A DNA stretch of 64,000 nt from Pleomorphochaeta sp963678575 (GTDB taxonomy: Bacteria; Spirochaetota; Spirochaetia; Sphaerochaetales; Sphaerochaetaceae). Of the stretch, positions 17,743-26,915 are shown one piece after another (within the stretch, counting starts at the first letter, position 1; the number at the start of each line of letters is the position of its first letter). The notes beneath the pieces were generated by a model. That model was not told the origin of the DNA. It searched no databases and saw only the letters and a program-made list of their open reading frames with translations. Both the position numbers and the translations under genes were made by a program. The stretch spans positions 434,001 through 498,000 of the forward strand of contig CAXXHV010000002.1 of assembly GCA_963678575.2 (NCBI GenBank), read 5' to 3'.

Positions 17743-18758
17743 TAGTTTGTTCCTCCTGTGGTTGTATTTTGTTCTACAACAAGGTTTTTGTTAGAACTAT
17801 CAATTTGTGAAATAGGCAAGAAATTTTCTAAATCTTTATCAACTAATGTTGAGTTTTTAGAACTTGAAGAAAGAATTTCTTCCATAGTTTCTATGTATAA
17901 TCTATCAGCTGTAATTTCTTTATTGTTTTCATAGATGTCTCTCATGCTATTAAATCTAGCAACATCACCCTTTGCGTTATTAACTCTTTCCTTAGCATAA
18001 CCTTCAGCAATTTGAATTTGCTGTTTGGCTTCACCTTGTGCTTTAGGAATGATAGAGTTGTATTGTTCTTTACCTTCATTAATATATCTATTCATATCTT
18101 GAATTGCTTTGTTAACATCTTCAAAAGCATTTTGAACAGAGCCTTCAGGTGGAACAATGTTTTGTAGTTTTACAGTTACTACTTTAATTCCTAATCCATA
18201 TGAGTCAAAAGTTTTCTGCATTTCGTCTTGTGCTTGAATTTCAATTGAAGTTCTTTCACTTGTCATTACTGATAAAATTGGTAAGTCCCCAACTAATTGA
18301 TTCATTACGCTTTGGCTAATATCTCTTATAGTAGTTTCTCTTTCTCTTACATTAAATAACCATTGATTAGGATCCTTTATTTGATATTGTACAATCCATT
18401 CTAGATCAATAATATTTAAATCTCCAGTTAACATAATAGATTCTGAAGGGAAATCAGTGCTTGCAATAAGTGGGCTAGTATTTATTGAGCTTCTATAACC
18501 AAAAGTCATTGTTTGAACAACTTGAGTTGGTACTTTATAGGATCTTTCAACTCCTAAAGGAATCTTTGTTTGTAATCCCGGGCCTACAGTTCTATTGTAT
18601 TTTCCAAATCTTGTTACTACAGCTTGTTCAGTTTGGTCTACGACAAAAAAACTAGACATAGCTGATGCTAATACTATTATAGCAATAATTAATCCAATTA
18701 TTAATTTTGGACTAATGCTAATTTTTTTATTAGCAGGTTTAAAAGGTTCTTGGTCCAT
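17742..18758 (-). CDS. hflK: protease modulator HflK (band-7/SPFH membrane protein)
   Basis: A 338-residue partner of HflC with one N-terminal membrane helix at about residues 18-41, directly followed by VDQTEQAVVTRFGKY. The band-7 domain contains the DLNIIDLEWIVQYQIKDP strand pair and the NIVPPEGSVQNAFEDVNKA segment characteristic of HflK. Compared with E. coli HflK (about 419 residues) the Gly/Pro-rich cytoplasmic N-terminus is missing, as is common outside Proteobacteria. First gene of a two-gene operon divergent from metG. Confidence 0.92.
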   Translation of the reverse strand: MDQEPFKPANKKISISPKLIIGLIIAIIVLASAMSSFFVVDQTEQAVVTRFGKYNRTVGPGLQTKIPLGVERSYKVPTQVVQTMTFGYRSSINTSPLIASTDFPSESIMLTGDLNIIDLEWIVQYQIKDPNQWLFNVRERETTIRDISQSVMNQLVGDLPILSVMTSERTSIEIQAQDEMQKTFDSYGLGIKVVTVKLQNIVPPEGSVQNAFEDVNKAIQDMNRYINEGKEQYNSIIPKAQGEAKQQIQIAEGYAKERVNNAKGDVARFNSMRDIYENNKEITADRLYIETMEEILSSSSKNSTLVDKDLENFLPISQIDSSNKNLVVEQNTTTGGTN

Positions 18759-18959
18759 ATATTCTCCTTAAGAGTATTCCTCTTACTCTTTAAATTTAAC
18801 TAAGTTACCATACAATGGTCAAGTAATTTTTGCTATATTCTAGATTATCTGAGTAATATAGCTCTTTTTTTCAATTTTGTTTTGGTTTTTAGTTCTAAAA
18901 ATCATATATTAACTTATTAATAATATTTAATATTAAACAATAAAACTATTTAAGATAGG
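18759..18959. other. divergent intergenic region between hflK and metG
   Basis: AT-rich spacer holding the start signals of both operons. Apart from the metG promoter at its right edge I see no ORF, RNA motif or terminator. Confidence 0.5.
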
Positions 18960-18988
18960 TTGAAAATTTGTTATTTCACCTATATTAT
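18960..18988 (+). promoter_or_regulatory. sigma-70-type promoter of metG
   Basis: TTGAAA (18960-18965), 17-base spacer, TATTAT (18983-18988), about 80 bases before the chosen metG start. Confidence 0.6.
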
Positions 18989-19068
18989 AGCAAAAGCATA
19001 ATTTAATTATTTTTATTTATTTTGTTTATTGTTTTGAGCAAATGAATAAAAGTTTGTCTGGAGGCTTT

Positions 19069-21282
19069 ATGAAGAAAAAAAGACTAGTAACTTCTGCATT
19101 ACCATATGTAAATAATATTCCTCATCTAGGTAATTTAACTCAAGTATTATCAGCTGATGTTTTTGCAAGATTTTGTAGATCTAAGGGATATGAGACATTA
19201 TATGTATGTGGAACTGATGAATATGGGACTGCAACTGAAACTAGAGCTTTACAACAAGGGGTTAGCCCTAGAGAGCTATGTGATCATTATCATGCTATTC
19301 ATAAAGATATATATAACTGGTTTGATGTAAACTTTGATTATTTTGGTAGGACAAGTACAGAAAAGCAAACTGAAGTTGTTCAACATATATTTAATAAAGT
19401 AGATGAAAATGGCTATATAAAAGAAGGCGAAATTGAACAATTATATTGTCCCAACTGTAATAGATTCTTAGCAGATAGATTTGTCTTAGGAACTTGTCCT
19501 CATTGTCATAGTGAAGGCGCAAAAGGAGATCAATGTGATAATTGTTCAACTTTATTAGAACCTACAGAATTAATTGACCCTCATTGTAGTGTTTGTGGAA
19601 CAACCCCTGAAGTTAAAAAAACAAAGCATTTATATATTGATTTACCAAAAGTGCTTCCTTTATTAGAGGATTGGATGACTGAAGCTTCAGTTAAAGGCTT
19701 TTGGGCAAAAAATGCTGTACAAGTGACAAAAAGTTGGATTCGAGATGGTTTAAAAGAAAGAGCTATCACTAGAGACTTAAAATGGGGAATACCTGTTCCA
19801 AAAAAAGGCTATGAAGATAAAGTTTTTTACGTTTGGTTTGATGCGCCTATAGGTTATATTTCAATTTCTGCATATGCAGTTGAAGATTGGAAAAGATGGT
19901 GGCAATCTCCAGAAGATACTGAATTGTTCCAATTTATAGGAAAAGACAATATACCTTTCCATACAGTAATTTTTCCCTCTGCTTTATTGGCTTCAAAAGA
20001 GAATTGGACAATGCTTCATCATATGAGTTCAACTGAATATTTGAATTATGAAGGCGGGAAGTTCTCAAAAAGCTTAGGTATTGGAATTTTTGGTAATGAT
20101 GTAATGGATACTCAAATTCCAAGTGATGTTTGGCGTTTTTATATGTTCTATAATAGACCAGAAAAATCAGATGTAACATTTTCCTGGGCAGATTTTCAAG
20201 AAAAAGTTAATGGAGAATTAATTGGTAATTTATCAAATTTAGTAAATAGAACATTAACTTTTATAAATCGATTTTATGATGGCAAATTACCTAATGGTGA
20301 ATTAGATAATGAATTAATTGAGCAAATTTTAGAAAAAGAACAAGTGATTGATGAGCTTTTAGAAAAGGCTAGTGAGAGAGATGCTTTAAGAAACATTTTC
20401 TTCCTTTCTTCTATAGGAAATAAAGCTTTCCAAGATGGAGAACCTTGGAGAACTAGAAAAGAAGATCCAGAAAGTGCAGCAAAATTACTTAGAACTTTGG
20501 TTTATTTGATTAGGGATCTTGGTGTGCTTATCGAACCATATATGCCTCAAACTAGTAAGAAAATATTAAAATTTGTAAAATGTGAAAATGCAAATTGGTC
20601 TGATTTAGGAAAATTTGAAAATATTGATGAAATTGGTGATATTGAATTACTTTTTGCAAAATTAGAAGATGATAGAATTAATGAACTAAGAATTAAATAT
20701 AGTGGTTCACAAGATGAAAGAGCAAAAAAAAGTAAATTAGGAGAAAATAAAGTGGAAGCTAATGAAGTTGAATTAAGCATGGCACAAGATTTTGCAAATC
20801 GTGTTGATCTTGTTGTAAGTAAAATTGTTGAAATTGAAAGACACCCTGATGGAGATAAACTTTATATTTTAAAATTAAATACAGGTGATGAAACTGATGA
20901 TAGAACTATTGTATCTTCAATTGTACCTTATTATAAAGAAGAAGAATTATTAAACAGAAACATTGTATTAGTAAGAAATCTAAAACCAGCTAACTTTAGA
21001 GGAGTAAAATCTAGAGGAATGCTGTTAGCTGCTAGTGAAAAAGGTGATGAAGACCATAGTACTTGCGAAGTTTTATTTGTTGATGATTTTGAAGTAGGAA
21101 CAACTTTCCTTCCTGAAGGTACTCAAGCTCCTAGTGCAGCTAGATTCTATGTTAAAGCAAATAAATTCTTCGAAATGCCATTGTATTCAGAAGATGGTGT
21201 TGTAAAAGTTGATGGTAAAGCAATTATGGCAGAAGATAAAGCTTTAACTGCAAAAATATATGTAAATGGTGAAGTTGGCTAA
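19069..21282 (+). CDS. metG: methionyl-tRNA synthetase with C-terminal tRNA-binding domain
   Basis: Charges tRNA-Met. With the start at 19069 (GGAGG just upstream; conserved MKKKRLVTSALPYVNN) the protein has 737 residues; an in-frame ATG nine codons earlier lacks a good site. The HIGH-like PHLGN is at 18-22 and the KMSKS-like KFSKS near 329. Four CxxC pairs between about 132 and 180 form the zinc knuckles of the MetG1 type. From about residue 570 an EMAPII/Trbp111-like OB domain (DFANRVDLVVSKIVEIERHP; GVKSRGMLLA) is fused at the C-terminus, which binds tRNA and favours dimerisation. Confidence 0.96.
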   Translation: MKKKRLVTSALPYVNNIPHLGNLTQVLSADVFARFCRSKGYETLYVCGTDEYGTATETRALQQGVSPRELCDHYHAIHKDIYNWFDVNFDYFGRTSTEKQTEVVQHIFNKVDENGYIKEGEIEQLYCPNCNRFLADRFVLGTCPHCHSEGAKGDQCDNCSTLLEPTELIDPHCSVCGTTPEVKKTKHLYIDLPKVLPLLEDWMTEASVKGFWAKNAVQVTKSWIRDGLKERAITRDLKWGIPVPKKGYEDKVFYVWFDAPIGYISISAYAVEDWKRWWQSPEDTELFQFIGKDNIPFHTVIFPSALLASKENWTMLHHMSSTEYLNYEGGKFSKSLGIGIFGNDVMDTQIPSDVWRFYMFYNRPEKSDVTFSWADFQEKVNGELIGNLSNLVNRTLTFINRFYDGKLPNGELDNELIEQILEKEQVIDELLEKASERDALRNIFFLSSIGNKAFQDGEPWRTRKEDPESAAKLLRTLVYLIRDLGVLIEPYMPQTSKKILKFVKCENANWSDLGKFENIDEIGDIELLFAKLEDDRINELRIKYSGSQDERAKKSKLGENKVEANEVELSMAQDFANRVDLVVSKIVEIERHPDGDKLYILKLNTGDETDDRTIVSSIVPYYKEEELLNRNIVLVRNLKPANFRGVKSRGMLLAASEKGDEDHSTCEVLFVDDFEVGTTFLPEGTQAPSAARFYVKANKFFEMPLYSEDGVVKVDGKAIMAEDKALTAKIYVNGEVG

Positions 21283-21310
21283 ACTTTATCATATTTATAA
21301 TTTTATAAAG

Positions 21311-21334
21311 GCATTGTATCGAAAGGTACAGTGC
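21311..21334 (+). terminator. Rho-independent terminator of metG
   Basis: A 10-bp stem with three G-U pairs closes a GAAA tetraloop and is followed by nine T. Confidence 0.92.
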
Positions 21335-21421
21335 TTTTTTTTTGTTAAAAATTGTATATAAAAAATTATATTGACTCCATATAAAAAATTATATATTATA
21401 TGTGTTATAGGAGTTAAATAT

Positions 21422-22528
21422 ATGTATATTTATGAATTAGATACGCCTTCATTATTAATAGATGAGATTATTCTTAATAAAAATATTGAATCTATGCAAA
21501 ATTATGCAAATAAAAATAAAGTTTCACTTTGTCCTCATACAAAAACACATAAAATGCCTTATATAGCTAAATTGCAGATTAAAGCAGGAGCTAAGGTAAT
21601 TGCCGTTGCGAAAGTTGGAGAAGCTGAAGAAATGGCAAAATATGGGATTTCTAACATTTTTATTGCAAACGAGATAGTAGGAGAAAAAAAGCTTCAAAGA
21701 ATTTGTGATTTGAGTAAAAATATTGATATTTCTTTTGGTATTGATTCAATTGAAAATATAAAGGAAATAGAGAGTGTTTTTTCAAAAAACAATACTGTTG
21801 CTAATGTTTTAATTGAGATAGAAGTTGGAGAAAATAGAAGTGGTGTAATTGAAGAATCTGATTTTATTAAATTAATTGAATCGCTAAAAAAATCTTCATA
21901 TATTAAATTCTGTGGTATTTTTTCCCATGATGGTAACACCTATGGTGCAAAAGATGTGGAAACTTGTTTAAATCTTTCTATGGGTGCGCAAGAAAGAACC
22001 ATATCCTTTGCAAAAATTGCAAAAGATATGGAACTGCCTTGTGAAAGAGTAAGTTATGGATCTACTCCTCCATTTATCAATAATTGTTCAATATTAGATG
22101 GGATTACTGAAATTAGACCAGGTACATATGCATTAATGGATGCCTCTCAAGCACATTCTATTAATAATTATGAAACTTGCGCTGCTACAGTGTTAGCAAC
22201 TGTAATAAGTAAACCTACAAAGGATAGAGTAATATTAGATGTTGGAGCAAAAGCTATTACGATGCAAGAGAGATTATCTGGAATATGTAGCTCAAAAGGA
22301 AAAGGGCTTATTCTAGAATATCCAAATATTTATATTAATAAAGTTTTTGATGAACATGCTATAATAAATGATGAAAATTTTAGAAATATTATTAATATTG
22401 GTGATAAAGTTAGAATTATTCCTGTCCATATTTGTCCTGTATGTAATCTTTATGATGAAGCATATTTGATAAACAATAATCAAGTAATTAAGCAAATTCC
22501 AATTTCTTGTAGAGGTAAATTACAATAA
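21422..22528 (+). CDS. D-threonine aldolase / D-serine dehydratase-like PLP enzyme (alanine racemase N-terminal fold)
   Basis: The start at 21422 (MYIYELDTPSLLIDE, 368 residues) is chosen because AGGAG precedes it and family members begin with the DTPxLLID motif; the open frame extends 17 codons further. The PLP Lys is Lys41 in CPHTKTHK. A C-terminal HICPVCNLYDEAYL block matches the metal site of DSD1 and D-threonine aldolases (His and Cys ligands). Those enzymes act on D-3-hydroxy amino acids, giving glycine plus aldehyde or ammonia plus keto acid; the substrate here is not fixed. It heads a five-gene cluster with a DauR-like regulator. Confidence 0.85.
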   Translation: MYIYELDTPSLLIDEIILNKNIESMQNYANKNKVSLCPHTKTHKMPYIAKLQIKAGAKVIAVAKVGEAEEMAKYGISNIFIANEIVGEKKLQRICDLSKNIDISFGIDSIENIKEIESVFSKNNTVANVLIEIEVGENRSGVIEESDFIKLIESLKKSSYIKFCGIFSHDGNTYGAKDVETCLNLSMGAQERTISFAKIAKDMELPCERVSYGSTPPFINNCSILDGITEIRPGTYALMDASQAHSINNYETCAATVLATVISKPTKDRVILDVGAKAITMQERLSGICSSKGKGLILEYPNIYINKVFDEHAIINDENFRNIINIGDKVRIIPVHICPVCNLYDEAYLINNNQVIKQIPISCRGKLQ

Positions 22529-22558
22529 ATAATATCAAAGAAAAGGAGTAGAAATTAA

Positions 22559-23236
22559 ATGAATCTTAACCCAATCTTATATCCTTATATAGATTTAGCT
22601 AAAATGATTGTTGAGACATTTGGAGATGATTGTGAGGTTGTTTTACATGATTTAGCTGATATAGAGCATTCTGTTGTTTATGTGGAAAATCCAAAGGTGA
22701 CTTGTCGAGAAGTTGGACAAAGTTTTGATCAATTAATAAAAAAGGTAATACTTTCAAAAGAATTAAAAAATAATCATGTTAGTAATTATTATTTTAAATC
22801 AAAAAATAATAAATTAATAAGATCTTCAACTTTATTAATTAGGGATAATGATAATAACCTTAATGCTGCTTTATGTATAAATATTGATACTTCAAAAATT
22901 ACAGATCAAATTAATTCTTTGATATCTCTTTTACCAAATTCAAAAGATTTGTTTTTTAAAAATCTTGAAGAAGAGTCGATAGACTATAATATAGAATTAG
23001 AAGATGATTCTCTTACTGTTAAACAAATGATAATTACTTTAATTGACAATATTTTAAAAGATTCTTTAAATCCTAAAGATTTATCCCGGGAGCAAAAAAT
23101 TGAGAAAATTAGATTTATGGATAATAAAGGGATCTTCCTTATGAAAGGGAGTGTTGATATTGTAGCAGATAAGTTGGGTGTAAACAAAGTTACGATATAT
23201 AGTTATTTAGATATTGTAAGGGGGAAAAGAGAATGA
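22559..23236 (+). CDS. YheO/DauR-like transcriptional regulator (PAS-like plus HTH_22)
   Basis: A 225-residue regulator. The N-terminal YheO PAS-like domain covers about 8-120 (FGDDCEVVLHDLADIEHSVV; HVSNYYFKSKN) and the C-terminal HTH about 165-222 (KGSVDIVADKLGVNKVTIYS ending the recognition helix). This architecture occurs in DauR, the regulator of D-arginine use in Pseudomonas, and in regulators next to RidA and amino-acid lyase genes. Position inside the cluster, 30 bases after the first gene and overlapping the next by four, suggests it senses the pathway substrate. Confidence 0.88.
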   Translation: MNLNPILYPYIDLAKMIVETFGDDCEVVLHDLADIEHSVVYVENPKVTCREVGQSFDQLIKKVILSKELKNNHVSNYYFKSKNNKLIRSSTLLIRDNDNNLNAALCINIDTSKITDQINSLISLLPNSKDLFFKNLEEESIDYNIELEDDSLTVKQMIITLIDNILKDSLNPKDLSREQKIEKIRFMDNKGIFLMKGSVDIVADKLGVNKVTIYSYLDIVRGKRE

Positions 23237-24057
23237 AAATTGCACAGATACAAATGCCTGTTTTTATTAATAAGATTGAATCAATAAATTTAGTAAAAAA
23301 ACTAATTGAAAAAGAAGTTCCAAAAGATGTTGATTTAATTTGTTTGCCAGAGATGTTCTGTTGTCCATATGAAATGGAAAAATTCCCTATTTATGCCGAA
23401 AAAGAGAGGGGAAACACGTGGCAGATTTGTTCTCAATTAGCAAAAGAGCGAAATGTATATTTGTCAGCAGGTTCTATTGCTGAAGTTGATGATGAAGGTT
23501 TTGTTTATAATACGGCATATGTTTTTAATAGAGATGGAGAGCAAATTGCAAAGCATAGAAAAATGCATCTTTTTGATATACAAATTGAAGGTGGGCAACA
23601 TTTTCAAGAATCAGCTACCTTAAAAGCTGGTAATTCTGTTACTACTTTTGATACAGAATTTGGTAAATTAGGTTTATGTATTTGCTACGATATTAGGTTT
23701 GTTGAATTAACTAGGCTTATGACATTGAAAGGCGCCAAAATAATTTTAGTTCCTGCTGCTTTTAATATGAGCACAGGTCCTTCTCATTGGGAAACATTAT
23801 TTAAATCACAAGCTCTAAATAATCAAGTATTTGTGATAGGAACAGCTCCAGCAAGAGTAGAAACAGCTTCTTATAAATCTTGGGGACATAGTATTATTAC
23901 TAATCCTTGGGGGGATATAATATCTCAAGCAAATGAAAAAATGAGTGTCTTGATTAATGATATTGATTTAACAGAAGTAGAAAAAATTAGAAACCAATTA
24001 CCTGTTTTATTGCATAGAAGAGAAGATGTTTATTCGATTAAAGAAATAAATAGTTAA
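23233..24057 (+). CDS. nitrilase-superfamily amidase (omega-amidase/Nit2-like)
   Basis: A 274-residue carbon-nitrogen hydrolase with the Glu-Lys-Cys triad: Glu40 (CLPEMF), Lys110 (HRKMHLFDI) and Cys151 (LCICYDIRF). The pattern is that of Nit2/omega-amidases and deaminated-glutathione amidases, which hydrolyse alpha-keto acid amides or similar small amides. In this cluster it could release ammonia from an amide intermediate. Its ATG overlaps the regulator gene by four bases, and the Rid-family gene follows after 16 bases. Confidence 0.88.
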   Translation: MKIAQIQMPVFINKIESINLVKKLIEKEVPKDVDLICLPEMFCCPYEMEKFPIYAEKERGNTWQICSQLAKERNVYLSAGSIAEVDDEGFVYNTAYVFNRDGEQIAKHRKMHLFDIQIEGGQHFQESATLKAGNSVTTFDTEFGKLGLCICYDIRFVELTRLMTLKGAKIILVPAAFNMSTGPSHWETLFKSQALNNQVFVIGTAPARVETASYKSWGHSIITNPWGDIISQANEKMSVLINDIDLTEVEKIRNQLPVLLHRREDVYSIKEINS

Positions 24058-24073
24058 TAAGGAAAGAAAATAA

Positions 24074-24454
24074 ATGAAAAGTATTATGGTAGAGAATAGA
24101 AATAAAAAGGGCCATTATTCACATGCGATGATTTCTAATAATATGTTATATATATCTGGTCAATTGCCATTTGATTATATTAATAATAAAATGGTTGAAC
24201 CTAATATTCAAAAACAATGTGAACAAGTATTATTTAATATTGAACAAGTTCTAAATGAAGTTGGCTTAACAAAAAATAATATTGTTCAAACAAGAGTTTA
24301 TATCTCAGATATTAAATATTGGGATGCAATAGATTCAATATATGAAAAATATTTTGTAAATCATAAGCCAGCAAGAATAATTGTTCCTACCTTAAAACTT
24401 CATCATGAGGCTTTAATTGAGATTGAGGCAATAGCTGAAATGGAGGGAAAGTAA
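24074..24454 (+). CDS. Rid-family protein (YjgF/YER057c/UK114), non-canonical active site
   Basis: A 126-residue Rid-superfamily protein. Canonical RidA removes reactive 2-aminoacrylate made by PLP dehydratases. The fold motifs are present: ISGQLPFD near 28, VQTRVYISDI near 72, and KPARIIVPTLKLHHEALIEI at 98-117. The Arg essential for RidA imine deaminase activity (Arg105 in E. coli, in ARLP) aligns with Lys108 here (codon 24395-24397), so it belongs to another Rid subfamily and may bind or hydrolyse something else. Cotranscribed; the next ATG is in the TAATG overlap with its stop. Confidence 0.88.
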   Translation: MKSIMVENRNKKGHYSHAMISNNMLYISGQLPFDYINNKMVEPNIQKQCEQVLFNIEQVLNEVGLTKNNIVQTRVYISDIKYWDAIDSIYEKYFVNHKPARIIVPTLKLHHEALIEIEAIAEMEGK

Positions 24455-25548
24455 TGAATTTTATTTGTTCAAAATGTAATAAGATAGTATCTTCTTCAAC
24501 ACTTTTACCAAAATGTGAATGTGGAGGTCTTTGGAAATTAGATTATGTTCCTCCAAAATTTAATATAGATAAAATTGATAGAAGTCAATGGAATTTATTT
24601 AGATATAGAGAATTTATTGCATTAGATGATGATAGTTGGAAGAATATTTCACTTGGAGAAGGAATGACTCCGATAATTAATTATGATGATGGTTTGATGT
24701 TAAAAATGGACTATTTCATGCCAACACTTTCATTTAAAGATAGAGGGGCAGCTATTTTAATTTCTCATTGTAAATCAATAGGTGTAAAAAAAATAGTTCA
24801 AGATAGTAGTGGCAATGCCGGCAATAGTGTAGCGGCATATTGTGCTAAAGCAAAAATAGAATGTGAAATATTTGTTCCTGAGGGGACTTCAATTAAAAAA
24901 ATTGACATGATAAAGGCCCATGGTGCAAAGGTTACAGTGGTTGAAGGTAGCAGAGATCATTGTGCTAATGTATGTAGAGAGAAAGTTGAAAAAGAAGGCA
25001 TATATTATGCAAATCATGTCTATAATCCTTATTTTTATGAGGGGACAAAAACTTATATTTATGAAGTTTATGAGCAATTAAATCGAATTCCTAATAATCT
25101 TTTTATTCCAGTTGGCAATGGTACATTATTTCTTGGGGTAATGAAAGGTTTAGAAGAATTGTTAAATAGCGGGGTGATTTCAAAAATACCCAATATTATT
25201 GCTATTCAAAGTGAAAACTGCGATCCTTTATTAAAAGCTTATATAAATAATGAAAGAAAACCTTTAAAAGTAAACGCTATGAAGACTTTAGCAGAAGGTA
25301 TTGCTATAGGGGAACCTATGAGAGGTGAAGAAATTTTAAAATATGCATATAAGTATGACATAGAATTTATACATGCTCCAGAAGATGAGATAATAAATGC
25401 AAGAAAAAGTTTAGCTTTAAATGGTGTTTATTGTGAACATACAACTGCAGCAAATTATGCAGCTTATTTAAATTATTGTAAAAAGTTTGGGACCCCTAAT
25501 GAGGCTCTACTTACAATGTGTGGTGCAGGATTAAAATCTGATCATTGA
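24454..25548 (+). CDS. threonine synthase-like fold-type II PLP enzyme with zinc ribbon
   Basis: A 364-residue PLP enzyme. An N-terminal zinc-ribbon (Cys5, Cys8, Cys21, Cys23) is as in archaeal/bacterial ThrC. The PLP Lys is Lys95 in LSFKDRGAA, the cofactor Asn is in DSSGNAGNSVA, and the phosphate loop is VGNGTLFLG. A housekeeping ThrC is normally in a thrABC context, whereas this sits at the end of a catabolic-looking cluster with Rid and amidase genes, so beta-elimination or replacement on a hydroxy- or diamino acid is equally possible. No terminator hairpin is evident in the 77-base gap that follows. Confidence 0.82.
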   Translation: MNFICSKCNKIVSSSTLLPKCECGGLWKLDYVPPKFNIDKIDRSQWNLFRYREFIALDDDSWKNISLGEGMTPIINYDDGLMLKMDYFMPTLSFKDRGAAILISHCKSIGVKKIVQDSSGNAGNSVAAYCAKAKIECEIFVPEGTSIKKIDMIKAHGAKVTVVEGSRDHCANVCREKVEKEGIYYANHVYNPYFYEGTKTYIYEVYEQLNRIPNNLFIPVGNGTLFLGVMKGLEELLNSGVISKIPNIIAIQSENCDPLLKAYINNERKPLKVNAMKTLAEGIAIGEPMRGEEILKYAYKYDIEFIHAPEDEIINARKSLALNGVYCEHTTAANYAAYLNYCKKFGTPNEALLTMCGAGLKSDH

Positions 25549-25625
25549 TTTTTTTTAATATAAATAATGTAAAAGAATTTATAAAATATTGAACTGATTA
25601 AAATATAAAATATTTATTAATTTAT

Positions 25626-26756
25626 TTAGAATACTTTTATTGTTTTATTTCCAAAAGTGTTATCTATATCAGTTACAAAATTCAAATAAATAGTATCAGT
25701 ATAACGTCCTGCATTTAATTGAGATGTATTTATTGAATTGGATTGAGCATATATATAAAAATTTTTAGGTGATTGAGAACTAATATTTTCAATAACAACT
25801 GCATCATTTTCATCAATAGTTACAGTTTGTCCAGAGGAAGAATTTTTTTTACTTAATAGCAAAGAGTAAGGAATTTCTTTAATTCCTGAACCTGGGCCAT
25901 CACAAATTAATACAAAATCATTTGTACTAGATATTGTAAGTCCAACTTTATATTCAGTATTTGGATTTGAAGGCGGTGTTGAAAAACCTGCTTGAAGAGA
26001 TACTATCCAAGCTAAATGTTTAGACCCTAAATCCTCAAAAAATTTAGTTTGAGTCCAATCATCTGGCCTTTGTGCATTCATATATAAAAAAGAAGTAACT
26101 TCTGGACCAAATTCAGGGGTGGTTGGCGTTACAATACTTCCTGTAAGTGTGCTATTAAAGAATACTATTTCCTCTGTATTATTTCGAATATAAAATAAGT
26201 AATAGTTAGTAGTTCCTCCGGTATTTAGGGATAGGAATTGACTAGATGTATTTGTTGATGTGAGTATTGTTTCTGGGTTATCAATAATATAATAAAGAGT
26301 AAGTGTAAAATCGCTTGCAGTTTGATTTAAATTTTCTCTTATGTATAAATAAGTTTTTACATCATTTATTTCAAACCAAGCGTCCACAGTACCAAGGTAA
26401 TGATAGTCTACAGACGTTTTAACAAGTAATCGGCATGTAGTACTTTGAGTATCGTTTGATAGGGTTGCTGTATAATTTTCAATATTAATATGTGGGATTG
26501 CTCTATATGATTCTTCACTTGTTGTATCGTTTGAAAGTTGAACTAATTTAATTGCTTTTACATTGTTTTTATAGGCTCCTGTTGTATATTGTGTTTCTGT
26601 ATTTATATCAACAGGTGCATACGATAGTGTTTCTATATTAAAAAATGCAGAATTGTTTTCATCACTTTCATAGTATGCAAACAAAGAGGAAAGTGAGAAA
26701 AAATATAATAAAACAAATAATAGTAAATGTATTTTATAGTTTTTTGTTGTTCTCAT
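25626..26756 (-). CDS. secreted protein of unknown function
   Basis: A 376-residue protein with a clear signal peptide: basic MRTTKNYKIH, a hydrophobic core LLLFVLLYFFSLSS, and cleavage probably after LFA (about residue 27). The mature part is rich in Thr, Ser and Asn and looks like beta-sandwich repeats. The C-terminal LNAGRYTDTIYLNF resembles the closing strands of spore-coat-U/fimbrial-type domains, but this is only a local likeness. No catalytic motif or membrane anchor is seen. It is divergent from another secreted protein (26916-27608), so the pair may be surface or periplasmic components. Confidence 0.7.
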   Translation of the reverse strand: MRTTKNYKIHLLLFVLLYFFSLSSLFAYYESDENNSAFFNIETLSYAPVDINTETQYTTGAYKNNVKAIKLVQLSNDTTSEESYRAIPHINIENYTATLSNDTQSTTCRLLVKTSVDYHYLGTVDAWFEINDVKTYLYIRENLNQTASDFTLTLYYIIDNPETILTSTNTSSQFLSLNTGGTTNYYLFYIRNNTEEIVFFNSTLTGSIVTPTTPEFGPEVTSFLYMNAQRPDDWTQTKFFEDLGSKHLAWIVSLQAGFSTPPSNPNTEYKVGLTISSTNDFVLICDGPGSGIKEIPYSLLLSKKNSSSGQTVTIDENDAVVIENISSQSPKNFYIYAQSNSINTSQLNAGRYTDTIYLNFVTDIDNTFGNKTIKVF

Positions 26757-26915
26757 GACATAAGATTAATACTATTGAATATAATTGTCAACTATTTTGT
26801 TTTCTTTAAATGGTGAATATTGAATTTATTTTATAAAATATAGTGTAGAAATCTTGTTATATTTTATAATTCATGTTAGATTAATATTGAAATGAGGGAA
26901 AAGGGAAAAAGAGAT

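Noticed and set aside
24454..25548. Firm call of thrC
   Set aside because: The fold and zinc ribbon fit, but the neighbours are not threonine genes, so the reaction is left open.
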